Positions 1 through 13,419 of a DNA stretch of 64,000 nt are shown one piece after another. A model generated the notes under the pieces. That model made no database searches and was not told the DNA's origin. It saw nothing but the letters and a program-made list of their open reading frames with translations. This stretch comes from an uncultured Paracoccaceae bacterium. Its GTDB lineage: Bacteria > Pseudomonadota > Alphaproteobacteria > Rhodobacterales > Rhodobacteraceae. The stretch is taken from the NCBI GenBank assembly GCA_947493335.1, contig CANLQO010000001.1, positions 310,001-374,000 on the forward strand. The letters are read 5' to 3'. Both the position numbers and the translations under genes were made by a program. Position 1 is the stretch's first letter, and each line of letters starts with the position of its first letter.

Positions 1-379
1 GCAGGAAATACGCAGCGTTGCTTTCGCGTTCGGCAAAGATTGCAACCAGCACGTTGGCGCCTGTGACCTCAGTCCGGCCAGAAGATTGCACGTGGATCGC
101 GGCGCGCTGGATCACGCGTTGAAACGCGGCCGTGGGCACAGCTTCGCTGCCCTCGACGTCTGTCACCAATGTCGACAGATCGTCGGAAATGAATTCTTCA
201 AGATCCTTGCGCAACTCATCAAGATCAACCGAACAAGCCTGCATCACGCGGGCGGCATCGGGTTCATCAATCAGCGCCAGAAGCAGATGTTCCAGCGTAG
301 CGAGTTCGTGGCGGCGGGCATTGGCCAGTGCAAGTGCGCCGTGGATCGACTGCTCGAGGGTCGTTGAAAATGATGGCAC
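1..379 (-). CDS. clpA: ATP-dependent Clp protease ATP-binding subunit ClpA (N-terminal part, runs off the window)
   Basis: Minus-strand reading gives (M/V)PSFSTTLEQSIHGALALANARRHELATLEHLLLALIDEPDAARVMQAC, a typical Clp N-domain. Likely GTG start at 379 with SD AAAGGAG upstream. Not in the ORF track because it is partial. Confidence 0.88.
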   Translation of the reverse strand, partial: MPSFSTTLEQSIHGALALANARRHELATLEHLLLALIDEPDAARVMQACSVDLDELRKDLEEFISDDLSTLVTDVEGSEAVPTAAFQRVIQRAAIHVQSSGRTEVTGANVLVAIFAERESNAAYFL

Positions 380-565
380 TTCGTGTGCTCCTTTCATCGG
401 GGGTCAGTCTGGCAAGTCACCATACTGACCGTGGCCTGATACCTTTAGACTTTGGCTTATTTTCCAAACCTTCAAGGCTTTTTTTCGGTCATGCGATCAC
501 AATAGGCGTCAGAAGTTGTGAAAGCGTGTAACAGGGCAACTTTTGTGCGGTTGCCTGATGATTGT

Positions 566-1327
566 TCAAAACCGGTCCTTGCGGGCGCGGATTTCGGCGA
601 AAACGGCGGCAGGATCAGCCCCCGGCATGCCCATGGCAGCGGACAGGGCGGGATCGTCGGCGCGTAGATAGGGGTTTGTGGCAAGCTCTGCGGCGAGGGT
701 CGAAGGCACCGTAAACACCCCATTGTTCCGAGCGGCCTTAATCTCCTCGGCTCTTAAGATAATCGGCTCGTTGTCGGGTTCAAGGGTCAGGGCAAAGGCT
801 ACGTTACTGGCGGTATATTCGTGGCCAGAACAGATCAGCGTTTCAGGCGGCAGCGCGCGCAGTTTCAGCATCGATGCCCACATTTGCGCCGCCGTTCCCT
901 CGAACAAGCGCCCGCAGCCCATCGCCATCAGGCTGTCTGCGGTAAAGGCGTAACCGGGATCTGGCATATAAAAAGCGATATGACCGACGGTGTGGCCAGA
1001 GACATCAAAGATCTGGACGGACGTGCCGCAAATCTTGATCACGTCGCCTTCCTCGACGGCAAGATCCAGATCTGGCAGACGGTGCGCGTCGGCCTTGGCG
1101 CCGATAACACGGGCGGCGTGTTGCAGGTCCGCCAAGCCCTCAACATGGTCCCAATGGTGGTGCGTCAGCAGTATATCGGTCAACGTCCAACCGCGCTTGT
1201 CCAAGACGGCCTGAATCGGGGCGGCCTCGGGCACATCAATCAAAGCCGTCTGCCCGGTTTCGGGGTTGTGGACCAAAAAGGCGTAGTTGTCCGACAGACA
1301 AGGAATGGTGATGAGCTCGAAGGGCAT
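566..1327 (-). CDS. gloB: hydroxyacylglutathione hydrolase (glyoxalase II)
   Basis: MPFELITIPCLSDNYAFLVHN..., metallo-beta-lactamase motif THHHWDH, C-terminal KDRF. Start moved to the internal Met. Confidence 0.93.
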   Translation of the reverse strand: MPFELITIPCLSDNYAFLVHNPETGQTALIDVPEAAPIQAVLDKRGWTLTDILLTHHHWDHVEGLADLQHAARVIGAKADAHRLPDLDLAVEEGDVIKICGTSVQIFDVSGHTVGHIAFYMPDPGYAFTADSLMAMGCGRLFEGTAAQMWASMLKLRALPPETLICSGHEYTASNVAFALTLEPDNEPIILRAEEIKAARNNGVFTVPSTLAAELATNPYLRADDPALSAAMGMPGADPAAVFAEIRARKDRF

Positions 1328-1388
1328 GGCATCCTGTTGTGACGTGTTTATGTTAATCCCAGACTGACCCAAGGATATCGGAACCGCA

Positions 1389-2156
1389 ATGCACCTTGAT
1401 GTGCTGGATCTGCGCAATTTCTACTACCGCTCGGCCCTTGGGCGTGCGGCGCAAAAGGTTGTGCGCGATGAGTTGTTGCGCTTTTGGCCCGAAGCGAAGG
1501 GACAAACCGTCGCAGGCTACGGTTTCGCCGTGCCGCTTTTGCGTCCCTATCTGGGGCAGGCGCGGCGGGTCATTGGCCTGATGCCCGGCCCGCAGGGTGT
1601 GATGCCCTGGCCTGCGGGACAGCCCAATATCAGCGTGTTGTGCGAGGAAACGCTTTGGCCGTTACAAGCGGGGCAGGTGGACAAACTGGTCTTGCTGCAC
1701 GGGCTTGAAACATCCGAAACGCCGCCCGCCTTGCTGGACGAGGTCTGGCGCGTCCTGGGGCCGGGGGGCAAGGCCGTCTTTATCGTTCCGAACCGTGCTG
1801 GGCTTTGGTCACGGTCGGATCGTACGCCCTTTGGCTACGGTCGCCCGTATTCGCTAGGCCAACTCGAGGCGCAGTTGCGCACTCACGGGCTGCTTCCGGG
1901 GCGCCATGTTTCGGCGCTATATCAACCGCCAAGCCATCGCAAACTTTGGCGCAAATCGGCGAATGTGCTTGAAAGCGTGGGGCAGAAGATGCCGGTCTTT
2001 TACGCGGGTGGCGTCCTGATGGTCGAGGTTAGCAAGCAAATCCCGCAGCCCAAGCGCCCCGGACTGGGCGAGGCTGTCAAACGGCCACTGCGCGTGCTGG
2101 AAGGGCTTGGCGCGCCGGTCCCCGAAACCGCGCGAAGCAAGGTGCGTGCAACCTGA
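1389..2156 (+). CDS. class I SAM-dependent methyltransferase
   Basis: [34 protein letters not shown]..., with [20 protein letters not shown] motif. Confidence 0.8.
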   Translation: MHLDVLDLRNFYYRSALGRAAQKVVRDELLRFWPEAKGQTVAGYGFAVPLLRPYLGQARRVIGLMPGPQGVMPWPAGQPNISVLCEETLWPLQAGQVDKLVLLHGLETSETPPALLDEVWRVLGPGGKAVFIVPNRAGLWSRSDRTPFGYGRPYSLGQLEAQLRTHGLLPGRHVSALYQPPSHRKLWRKSANVLESVGQKMPVFYAGGVLMVEVSKQIPQPKRPGLGEAVKRPLRVLEGLGAPVPETARSKVRAT

Positions 2157-2171
2157 AACGCCGCCGCAGGA

Positions 2172-3146
2172 TCAATCCGGTCCGGACACATTCATCAGAC
2201 GCGAGATCAATGCCGCACGATTATGCGTCCCGGTCTTGTCAAACATGCGTTTGACCTGGGTGCGCACCGTATGCACCGAAACCCCTGTCATTTCGGCAAT
2301 TGCTGGCAATTCGAACCCCAATGCAAGGTGTTCCGAAAGCTTCAATTGCGCAGGTGACAGGTGATAGCTCTCTGCCGCCTGTTCCAAACGGCCCCGCAAC
2401 AGGTATTGATCGTCGAAGGTAATCAGGATGCGTTCCTGTTCATTCTGTATCCAGCAAAACATCGCATGCCCGTCGTCGTCTTCGCCGAGCGGCACAACGC
2501 TGGCCGGTTCGTCGGAAAACCCGCGTGGCAAGTTGGTAGCAAGACGCGCGCGGCACAACGATATGGCTGATTGCAGACCTTTATCATATGCGCGGTTCAG
2601 TGCCCTCAGCCTGTCGTGCGACGCCGTCAATCCCGCGTGGGTCGGCAGGCGCGCTTTGGCCAGCCGGTTGCAAGTCAGGATGCGCCCTTTTGCATTCAAC
2701 TCGACCCGGGGGATATCTTCGCGCCCCAGCGCAGGTGAAACGACAATGATACAAACGATCTTCCAGGCGCCACCGAACTTCTGGATGATTTTTGTCTCGT
2801 GCGCCATCGGCGGTGCATGCAAGCCCGGATCATGTTTCAGGGCGATTTGGTCATAGGTGATCCATGCCATCTCGCCCGAGGATTGGATCTGAATATTGTC
2901 CCAGCGCAGCATCTCGCGCGCGACGTAGTTCTGCGGATATTGCCGAAACCCTTCTTCAAACTTGCCGCGAAGTTCGTCCCAGCCGATGTGAATGCGCGTC
3001 CCGACATCCGGGCCGGACAGGATTCGCCGCACTTCAGGTCCGTGATGCCAATGGGTGATGAAGGCATCAAAATCACCGCGATAATAGCTGTCCTGCTCGG
3101 ATCGCAGAAATGCGAGGATTTCGGCATGTTCGTCAGTTCGTTCCAT
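2172..3146 (-). CDS. LuxR-family transcriptional regulator with N-terminal SnoaL/NTF2-like domain
   Basis: N-terminus MERTDEHAEILAFLRSEQDSYYRGDFDAFITHW is SnoaL-like. C-terminus LSPAQLKLSEHLALGFELPAIAEMTGVSVHTVRTQVKRMFDKTGTHNRAALI is a LuxR HTH. Confidence 0.75.
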   Translation of the reverse strand: MERTDEHAEILAFLRSEQDSYYRGDFDAFITHWHHGPEVRRILSGPDVGTRIHIGWDELRGKFEEGFRQYPQNYVAREMLRWDNIQIQSSGEMAWITYDQIALKHDPGLHAPPMAHETKIIQKFGGAWKIVCIIVVSPALGREDIPRVELNAKGRILTCNRLAKARLPTHAGLTASHDRLRALNRAYDKGLQSAISLCRARLATNLPRGFSDEPASVVPLGEDDDGHAMFCWIQNEQERILITFDDQYLLRGRLEQAAESYHLSPAQLKLSEHLALGFELPAIAEMTGVSVHTVRTQVKRMFDKTGTHNRAALISRLMNVSGPD

Positions 3147-3182
3147 GTCGATGCACCATCTTTGGGCAGGTCCTGACACAGC

Positions 3183-3386
3183 TTACCACCAAATGCGTCG
3201 CCATGTGCCGGGCCGGATCGCGACCCAAAGAAAGGCCGCGCACCCAGTGACCATGCGCCTTGCGACGCGTTTTGCCTTCAATTGACGGGCCTCCGCCCGG
3301 ATGGCAGCGCGTTCGACCTCTTCAAGGTCAAACTGCAACTGATGCTTGCGGTGATGCTGTGCGGCGATGATTGCGCTAAGGTCCAT
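3183..3386 (-). CDS. small hypothetical protein
   Basis: 67 aa ORF with good SD (AAGGAG) upstream of ATG. Confidence 0.5.
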   Translation of the reverse strand: MDLSAIIAAQHHRKHQLQFDLEEVERAAIRAEARQLKAKRVARRMVTGCAAFLWVAIRPGTWRRIWW

Positions 3387-3577
3387 GATGATCTCCTTGG
3401 GTGTTGGCCTCAGGCTAACCGCAACTCTGTGATGCCTCTGTCACCCATATGCGCGACGCATTCCGATTTTCGCCGTCAGCAGAGTGTCGACTGAAATCTG
3501 TGGTCAATTTTCGTCGCAACCGTGAATGCCGCTGAAAAGTCTTTGACACCTCGTTCACGATTCCTTGCGCGAGGCGC

Positions 3578-3606
3578 TTGCGACCTACAAACCCCTCTGC
3601 TACATC
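3578..3606 (+). promoter_or_regulatory. putative sigma70-type promoter of the atpHAGDC operon
   Basis: TTGCGA - 17 nt - TACATC upstream of atpH. Confidence 0.4.
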
Positions 3607-3718
3607 GGCGCAAATTTCGACGCCCCGTCATCTTGGTGAAGGGGCATTTTGATTGCCTGAAGGGTGCGGCTTCCACTGGCTGCAATTCCGACGGGCCCAA
3701 GACATCGGAAGGGTGGAC

Positions 3719-4279
3719 GTGTCCGAACCAGCTTCGATTTCCACAGGTATTGCAGCGCGCTATGCATCTGCCGTCTTTGATATCGTGCGCGAAGGCAAAG
3801 GCCTCAAAGCACTTGAAACCGACATCGCGAGCCTTGAATCCGCGCTGAATGACAGCGCCGACTTCAAGACGCTGATCGATTCCCCGCTTTACAGCCGGGA
3901 CGAACAGGCCGCTGCGATGGCCGGGATCGCCAAGAAAATGAAACTTTCGCCAACCATGGCCAACACCACGCAGCTCATGGCGCAAAAGCGTCGCCTGTTT
4001 GTGTTGCCAGCACTGGTGCGCACCCTGCGTGAAATGATTGCGGAAGAGCGCGGTGAAGTGACAGCCGAAGTGACCTCTGCCAAGGCCCTGACCAAGGCGC
4101 AGTCCGACAAGCTGGCGAAAACCCTCAAGGCACAGGTCGGCAAGGCCGTGACAATCCAAGAGACCGTTGATGAAAGCCTCATCGGCGGTCTTATCGTTAA
4201 AGTGGGCTCGAAGATGATTGACACCTCGATCCGCTCCAAGCTCAACGCACTCCAGAACACTATGAAAGAGGTCGGATAA
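3719..4279 (+). CDS. atpH: F0F1 ATP synthase subunit delta
   Basis: (M)SEPASISTGIAARYASAVFDIVREGKGL... IRSKLNALQNTMKEVG, directly upstream of atpA. GTG start assumed. Confidence 0.93.
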   Translation: MSEPASISTGIAARYASAVFDIVREGKGLKALETDIASLESALNDSADFKTLIDSPLYSRDEQAAAMAGIAKKMKLSPTMANTTQLMAQKRRLFVLPALVRTLREMIAEERGEVTAEVTSAKALTKAQSDKLAKTLKAQVGKAVTIQETVDESLIGGLIVKVGSKMIDTSIRSKLNALQNTMKEVG

Positions 4280-5815
<1,536 letters not shown>

Positions 5816-5846
5816 TCCCTTTGACCAGAAATAAGGAGGGTTCCTT

Positions 5847-6716
5847 GTGCCTAGTCTGAAGGACCTCAAAAACCGGATCGAAAGCGTGAAATCCACGCGG
5901 AAGATCACCAAGGCCATGCAGATGGTGGCCGCCGCGAAACTGCGGCGGGCACAGGACGCGGCCGAGGCTGCGCGCCCCTATGCCGAGCGTTTCAACGCCG
6001 TCATGGGTGGTTTGGCGGCTTCTGCTGCCGGTTCGCCATCTGCGCCAAAGCTGCTTGCGGGCACCGGCTCTGACCAGACCCACCTTTTGGTGGTGATGAC
6101 GGCAGAACGGGGGCTGTGTGGCGGCTTTAACGGCAACATCGCCAAACTGGCCCGTGTCAAAGCCAATGAGCTGCTCGCCGCTGGCAAAACGGTCAAGATC
6201 CTGACCGTTGGCAAAAAAGGCCGTGACGCGATCAAGCGTGACTTTGGCGAACACTTTGTCGGCCACGTTGACCTGACCGAAGTCAAGCGCGTGGGTTATG
6301 CCGATGCGCAGGGTATCGCCAAGGACATCCTTGGTCGTTTTGATGCCGGTGACTTTGACGTTGCCACGCTGTTCTTTGCGCGGTTCGAAAACGTCGTGAC
6401 CCAGCACCCAACGGCGCTGCAAGTCATCCCGGCGACCTTCGAAGAAACCGAAGGTGAAAGCACGCTTTACGACTACGAGCCCAGCGAAGACGCCATTCTG
6501 GCTGATCTGCTGCCTCGTGGTGTGGCCACGCAAGTGTTTACCGCTTTGTTGGAAAACGCCGCCTCAGAGCAGGGTGCCCGGATGTCCGCCATGGACAACG
6601 CCACCCGCAACGCAGGCGAAATGATCGACAAGCTGACGATTGAGTTCAACCGCTCGCGTCAGGCCGTGATCACCAACGAACTGATTGAAATTATCTCGGG
6701 CGCCGAGGCGCTCTAA
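5847..6716 (+). CDS. atpG: F0F1 ATP synthase subunit gamma
   Basis: [36 protein letters not shown]... Confidence 0.98.
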   Translation: MPSLKDLKNRIESVKSTRKITKAMQMVAAAKLRRAQDAAEAARPYAERFNAVMGGLAASAAGSPSAPKLLAGTGSDQTHLLVVMTAERGLCGGFNGNIAKLARVKANELLAAGKTVKILTVGKKGRDAIKRDFGEHFVGHVDLTEVKRVGYADAQGIAKDILGRFDAGDFDVATLFFARFENVVTQHPTALQVIPATFEETEGESTLYDYEPSEDAILADLLPRGVATQVFTALLENAASEQGARMSAMDNATRNAGEMIDKLTIEFNRSRQAVITNELIEIISGAEAL

Positions 6717-8162
<1,446 letters not shown>

Positions 8163-8181
8163 TCGAACTTAAAGGAGCCAA

Positions 8182-8610
8182 ATGATGGCAAACCTACAAT
8201 TCGATCTGGTCTCGCCCGAGCGGCGGTTGGCGTCGCTGGAAGCAACCGAGGTGCAAATCCCGGGTGCTGACGGCGACATGACCGCCATGGCCAACCACGC
8301 GCCCACGATCACCACGCTGCGCCCCGGTGTGCTGCGCGTGATCCACGGCGGTGGCACGGATGAATACGTTGTTGTTGGCGGTTTTGCCGAGATCACGGCA
8401 GACAGCGTCTCTGTTCTGGCGGAAAGCGCGCTGCCGCGCGACGAGGTCACGCAAGAGGTCTATGATGGCATGATGGCCGAGGCGAAAGCCGCCCATGACA
8501 ATGCCAAAGAGGTCTTTCAGAATGAGCCGGGCCCCGTTGACGACGCCGCCAAGCTGATCGCCGACATGGTCGCCGTGGGTGGCCACATCGGGCTGACCGC
8601 GAACAACTGA
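8182..8610 (+). CDS. atpC: F0F1 ATP synthase subunit epsilon
   Basis: [52 protein letters not shown]. Confidence 0.96.
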   Translation: MMANLQFDLVSPERRLASLEATEVQIPGADGDMTAMANHAPTITTLRPGVLRVIHGGGTDEYVVVGGFAEITADSVSVLAESALPRDEVTQEVYDGMMAEAKAAHDNAKEVFQNEPGPVDDAAKLIADMVAVGGHIGLTANN

Positions 8611-8641
8611 TCGGCGTTAACCATTCGTTAACAGCTGTGAC

Positions 8642-8670
8642 AAAGGCTCCGCACTGCGGGGCCTTTTTCT
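8642..8670 (+). terminator. Rho-independent terminator of the atp operon
   Basis: AAAGGCTCCGCACTGCGGGGCCTTTTTC: GC-rich hairpin followed by a T run. Confidence 0.85.
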
Positions 8671-8736
8671 TTTGGGGCTGTCCCGCCGCTCGGTGGCGTG
8701 GCACATTTTGCGCATTGGGACAACAAGCGGACAATC

Positions 8737-9084
8737 ATGCGGAAGTTTTCTAGTCACATCGTGGGCGTCGATCAGGGCGACGTGGCACTGTTTTCCGATT
8801 TCGAGGATGAGGGCGACATGTGGACGGGCGAGGGGGCCCGTTTGAAGCGCAAGAAGGTTGTCTTTTCGGAGGTGTTTGACACCGCCCCGGCGGTGACGGT
8901 CGCGCTGAGCATGTGGGACTTTGGTCACGACACAAATGTGCGGGCTGATATTCAAGCGGAAAAGGTCACGCCAAAGGGCTTCGACATCGTTTTTCGGACC
9001 TGGGGCAACACGCGCGTGGCGCGTGCGCGTGCCACATGGCAGGCGATTGGCGCGATCAGCGACGACGAGGCCTGGGATATTTGA
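8737..9084 (+). CDS. H-type lectin domain-containing protein
   Basis: FSDFEDEGDMWTGEGARLKRKKVVFSEVFDTAPAVTVALSMWDFGHDTNVRADIQAEKVTPKGFDIVFRTWGNTRVARARATWQAIG matches the H_lectin fold pattern. Confidence 0.75.
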   Translation: MRKFSSHIVGVDQGDVALFSDFEDEGDMWTGEGARLKRKKVVFSEVFDTAPAVTVALSMWDFGHDTNVRADIQAEKVTPKGFDIVFRTWGNTRVARARATWQAIGAISDDEAWDI

Positions 9085-9185
9085 TCACTTGCGAAAGGCA
9101 ATTGATCAGCTGCGGGCAAACGGTTGGTGATAGCCAACGGCGGCCGCCCACAGACATGACGGGCGCGCTGCGCCTTCTGCCGTGT

Positions 9186-9250
9186 CAGGGGGACCAGTCC
9201 CCCGTCTGCCAAAGGCAGCCTCCCCCTGAAGTATTTTCGACCAGAAGAAG
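9186..9250 (+). repeat. dispersed two-hairpin intergenic repeat, copy A
   Basis: CAGGGGGACCAGTCCCCCGTCTGCCAAAGGCAGCCTCCCCCTGAAGTATTTTCGACCAGAAGAAG; same architecture and tail as 48291..48347. Confidence 0.75.
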
Positions 9251-9253
9251 GGC

Positions 9254-10270
9254 TTAGTCGCGATAGGTGCCTTCGTAGATCGGCTTCAGCGTTTTGTGAT
9301 TGAAGAGAGAGGAGACGCTTGTCCCGTTCCAGGTGTTCAGGATCGCTTGGGCAAAGACCGGTGCCGTACCGACAATGCGGATATTCTTGCAGCCCTTGAT
9401 TGCGCCGGTTGGTTGGATCGTGTCGGTGATCACAAGGTTCTTCATCACTGACTTGCCGATCCGGTCGACAGCCGGGCCAGACAGGACGCCATGGGTGATA
9501 TAGGCGTGCACCTCTTTTGCGCCGTGATCCATCAGAACTTCGGCCGCCTTGCACAGCGTGCCTGCGGTATCGACAATGTCGTCCACGATCAGACAGGTGC
9601 GATCCTTGACGTCGCCGATGACGGTCATCTCTGCCACTTCACCGGGTTTGCCGCGGCGCTTGTCGACAATCGATAACGGTGCGTTTATCCGTTGGGCCAG
9701 ATCACGTGCGCGCGCCACGCCGCCCACGTCGGGCGAGACGACCATGACGTCCTCCATCTGGCCTTTGAAGTGGTGCATGACATCAAGCGCGAACACGGGC
9801 GAGGCATAAAGGTTATCGACCGGGATATCGAAAAAACCCTGAATCTGCGTGGCATGCAAATCCAGGGTCAGAATGCGTTCAACACCGGCTTCGACCAGCA
9901 TATTCGCGACCAGCTTGGCGGTGATCGGGGTGCGGGCCTTGGATCGGCGATCCTGACGGGCATACCCGAAATAGGGGATCACGGCGGTGATGCGATCGGC
10001 AGAGGAGCGGCGGAGCGCGTCAGAGATGATCAAGAGCTCCATCAGGTTGTCGTTGGCGGGGTTCGACGTGGGCTGGATGATGAACATATCCTCACCGCGC
10101 ACGTTCTCAAAAACCTCGACAAAAATCTCGCCGTCATTGAACCGTTCGACACGCGCATCACACAGGCCAACGTCCATGCCGCGGTGCACCGACATGCGGG
10201 ATGCGACCGCTTCGGCGAGCGGTCGGTTCGCATTGCCAGAGATAAGCTTTGGTTCTTGAACGGAAGGCAT
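9254..10270 (-). CDS. prs: ribose-phosphate pyrophosphokinase
   Basis: [26 protein letters not shown]..., PRPP loop [10 protein letters not shown]. Confidence 0.96.
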   Translation of the reverse strand: MPSVQEPKLISGNANRPLAEAVASRMSVHRGMDVGLCDARVERFNDGEIFVEVFENVRGEDMFIIQPTSNPANDNLMELLIISDALRRSSADRITAVIPYFGYARQDRRSKARTPITAKLVANMLVEAGVERILTLDLHATQIQGFFDIPVDNLYASPVFALDVMHHFKGQMEDVMVVSPDVGGVARARDLAQRINAPLSIVDKRRGKPGEVAEMTVIGDVKDRTCLIVDDIVDTAGTLCKAAEVLMDHGAKEVHAYITHGVLSGPAVDRIGKSVMKNLVITDTIQPTGAIKGCKNIRIVGTAPVFAQAILNTWNGTSVSSLFNHKTLKPIYEGTYRD

Positions 10271-10374
10271 GAAGGGGTCCTTTGGCAGAAGGGGTCGGCG
10301 GATTCGCGCAGTCGTTGACACGCCCTAGCACAGCGTTACGGTCGCGCAAAGAATTCACATGCGAGGATCGCCAA

Positions 10375-10974
10375 ATGGCCCATATCGACTACTTCTTTGC
10401 CACGATCAGCCCGTTCACCTACCTGTCCGGGACCCGCCCGGCAGAGGTCGCGGCAGCACATGGGGCCACGATCACTTATAAGCCGCTCGATATCATGGGG
10501 CTGTTTTCCCGGACGGGTGGCGTGCCACCCAAGGACCGGCATCCAAACAGACAGGAATACCGCCTGCAAGAGCTGCGCCGCCGGTCCGCCTTGGCGGGCA
10601 TGCCGTTGAACCTCAAACCGGCGTTCTGGCCGACCAATCCCGCGCCTTCGTCCTATGCGATCATTGCCGCGCAGAACGCAGGCGGCGGCGATCTGGCAGC
10701 GCTGGTGGCGGGGTTGACCCGGGCCTGCTGGGCCGAGGAGAAGGATATCAGCCAGGACGAGGTGATTGTGGCCTGTCTGGAGGCAGCCGGATTTGACGGC
10801 GGGCTCGCGACGTCTGGCATGTTGGCCGGGGCAGAGACCTATGCTGCCAACCTAGAAGAGGCGGTCAACAAAGGCGCCTTTGGCGCACCGTTCTTCATTA
10901 CCGACGGAGATGAACGGTTCTGGGGGGAAGACCGGATTGCCGATCTTGACGCCCATCTGTCCGGAAAGATCTAG
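10375..10974 (+). CDS. 2-hydroxychromene-2-carboxylate isomerase (DsbA-family thioredoxin-like)
   Basis: MAHIDYFFATISPFTYLSGTRPAEVAA... AFGAPFFITDGDERFWGEDRI. Confidence 0.88.
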   Translation: MAHIDYFFATISPFTYLSGTRPAEVAAAHGATITYKPLDIMGLFSRTGGVPPKDRHPNRQEYRLQELRRRSALAGMPLNLKPAFWPTNPAPSSYAIIAAQNAGGGDLAALVAGLTRACWAEEKDISQDEVIVACLEAAGFDGGLATSGMLAGAETYAANLEEAVNKGAFGAPFFITDGDERFWGEDRIADLDAHLSGKI

Positions 10975-12017
10975 TCCCGCAAAAGCGCAAGGAACTGATC
11001 GACGCCAGCCTCTGTCATCGACCAATCGGTGACAAGGCGTCCGGTCAGAATGCCCTCTGGATCGCCCTTTCCGACTTCGCCGTCTTCCACATAGTAAACC
11101 GCGCCAGCCCCCATCAGATGCTGGTGCAGGCGGCGTGGGGCCTCGAAAAAGGTCATGTTGGCCTGCGGGTCATAAAGGATGCGCGCGGCATTGTGGCCTG
11201 CCAGCCCCTCGCGCAGACGGGCACTGGTGGTGTTGGCGCGGGTGGCCAGATCCAGCCATAGGTCATCCTGCAGATAGGCCTGCATCTGCGCGCCCAGATA
11301 GCGGTGCTTGGAAAAGAGATGCGCGCCACGCTTGCGGCGCAACTCGAACTCCCATTCCTTTGCGGGATCAAAGAAAATGCAGGCCTCGGCCCCCATCAGC
11401 CCGTTTTTGGTGCCGCCAAAGCTGACCGCGTCGATCCCGGCTTTCCAGGTCATCTCTGCTGGAGTGCAACCCAGCGCCACCAGCGCGTTGGCGAACCTTG
11501 CGCCGTCCAGGTGGACTTGCAGGCCATAGCTGTGCGCGATGTCCGAAAGCGCACGCAATTCGTCCAGTGAATAGATCGTGCCGCGCTCGGTCACTTGCGT
11601 CAGCGACACCGGACCGCGCTGCGCATTATGCACACCGATCACGCCGGTGGCCTCAATCGCGGCGCGCAGTGCGTCCGGGGTCATCTTGGCCTCTGCCGCG
11701 TCCACCAGCGTCAGCTTGGCACCGGAATAGAACTCTGGCGCGTTGCATTCATCGCAATTGATATGGCTGACCGCCGTGCAATAGATCGTGTCCCAAGGGT
11801 TTGCCATGGTCGACAGGATCAGCACGTTAGCTGCGGTACCGGTGGCGGCCAAATGCACCATCGCGTTTGGAGCTTCAAAGACCTCGCGCAGCTTTTCGCG
11901 TACACTTAGCGTCGTCGCATCCGCGCCGTAGCCCATGGCGTAGCCATCGTTCGCCTGTGTCAGGGCATTCAGCACGGATGGGTGGGCAGGGCCCGCATTG
12001 TCAGAGGCAAAGAACAT
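10971..12017 (-). CDS. ltaE: low-specificity L-threonine aldolase
   Basis: MFFASDNAGPAHPSVLNAL..., HLDGARFANA, PLP lysine in SFGGTKNG. Confidence 0.9.
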   Translation of the reverse strand: MFFASDNAGPAHPSVLNALTQANDGYAMGYGADATTLSVREKLREVFEAPNAMVHLAATGTAANVLILSTMANPWDTIYCTAVSHINCDECNAPEFYSGAKLTLVDAAEAKMTPDALRAAIEATGVIGVHNAQRGPVSLTQVTERGTIYSLDELRALSDIAHSYGLQVHLDGARFANALVALGCTPAEMTWKAGIDAVSFGGTKNGLMGAEACIFFDPAKEWEFELRRKRGAHLFSKHRYLGAQMQAYLQDDLWLDLATRANTTSARLREGLAGHNAARILYDPQANMTFFEAPRRLHQHLMGAGAVYYVEDGEVGKGDPEGILTGRLVTDWSMTEAGVDQFLALLRD

Positions 12018-12494
12018 CTATGTCGGCTCCTCGATGATGTAATCGTCCCAGTCGTCTTCATCGACTTCAAACTCGGGCACGGTCATGCCCCGTACGGATA
12101 CGCCTGCGCGGTGCACGCTGTCAGTCTCGCCGGACACCAGCGGGTGCCAGTCAAACAGCGGACGACCCTCGGCCAGCAGCCGATAGGCGCAGGTTTGCGG
12201 CAGCCAATACATGTTGTCGGCAAGCGTCTTGGGTGTCAGCACAATGCATTCCGGCACGAACTGATGCCGGATCGGATACTGACTGCACAGGCACGACCTG
12301 TCATCCAGCAGGCGGCAGGCAATGCGAGTCAGATCGACTTGCCCGGTTTCATCGTCCTCAAGCTTGTTCAGGCAGCACTTCCCGCAGCCATCACAAAGCG
12401 CCTCCCACTCGGGCTGGGATAGCTTGTCGAGCGGGGTTTTTTCCCAAAACCGCGGGCGTAGTCCGTCGCGTGGGACGCCGTCAGACATCGACAA
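12018..12494 (-). CDS. YcgN/YkgJ-type cysteine cluster protein (UPF0260)
   Basis: FWEKTPLDKLSQPEWEALCDGCGKCCLNKLEDDETG. Confidence 0.88.
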   Translation of the reverse strand: MSMSDGVPRDGLRPRFWEKTPLDKLSQPEWEALCDGCGKCCLNKLEDDETGQVDLTRIACRLLDDRSCLCSQYPIRHQFVPECIVLTPKTLADNMYWLPQTCAYRLLAEGRPLFDWHPLVSGETDSVHRAGVSVRGMTVPEFEVDEDDWDDYIIEEPT

Positions 12495-13419
12495 GAACCT
12501 TGCGGGCCAGATCGCAATCCTTGTCCATCTGCACGATCAGACTGTCGACACTTGTGAATTTCAATTCCGGTCGCAGGTATTCAACCAATGCGACAGAAAG
12601 ATGTGCGCCGTAAAGATCACCTTTGAAATCAAAGAGATAAGTCTCGCAATTGGCGACGTTCTCGCCAAAGGTCGGGCGCGTGCCAATCGATGCGGCCCCG
12701 TCATAACGCCCCGCGTGCGGTCCGGTCAGCACGTCGACCTTGACCGCATAGACGCCAAATTGCGGCAGATGCAGATCAGCCATGGCCATGTTGGCGGTGG
12801 GAAAGTCCAGATCGCGACCACGTTGGTCGCCGCGCACAACTTCGCCTTCGATCCGGTGCCAATGGCCCAACATCTTCGCCGCGTCGCGGGGACGACCCTC
12901 GCTTAACGCAGTGCGGATCGCCGTGGAACTGACCGGCACGTCCGCGATGTCGACCATCTCAGCAACGGTCACGCCAAAGCCCATCTCGGCCCCGAAACGT
13001 TCCAGTGCTGCGGTATCGCCCGCGCGATCCTTGCCAAAGCAGAAATCAGCGCCCACGATCACATGCGCCAGCCCAAGACGATCCGCGATGATGTCGCGGG
13101 CAAATGCCTCTGGTGTCAGCGCTGCAAGGGCCGCATTGAACGGCACCTCATAAAGCTTTTCGACGCCCAGTTTCTCCAGTCGGTTGGCTTTGGCTTCCGC
13201 GTTCATCAGGCGAAAGGGCGTGTTGCTGCGCGCAAAAAAGCTGCGCGGGTGGGGTTCAAACGTCATCACACCCAAAGGGGCCTTGGCATGTCGCGCCGCG
13301 TCCCGGGCGATATCGATGACAGCCTGGTGCCCCAAATGCACACCATCAAAATTGCCAATCGCCGCGGCGGCACCCCGGTCGTCGGGATCAAGGTAGAGGG
13401 TGTCACGAATGATGCGCAT
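12481..13419 (-). CDS. ribF: bifunctional riboflavin kinase/FAD synthetase
   Basis: MRIIRDTLYLDPDDRGAAAAIGNFDGVHLGHQAVI... RGRDLDFPTANM. Confidence 0.94.
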   Translation of the reverse strand: MRIIRDTLYLDPDDRGAAAAIGNFDGVHLGHQAVIDIARDAARHAKAPLGVMTFEPHPRSFFARSNTPFRLMNAEAKANRLEKLGVEKLYEVPFNAALAALTPEAFARDIIADRLGLAHVIVGADFCFGKDRAGDTAALERFGAEMGFGVTVAEMVDIADVPVSSTAIRTALSEGRPRDAAKMLGHWHRIEGEVVRGDQRGRDLDFPTANMAMADLHLPQFGVYAVKVDVLTGPHAGRYDGAASIGTRPTFGENVANCETYLFDFKGDLYGAHLSVALVEYLRPELKFTSVDSLIVQMDKDCDLARKVLVDV

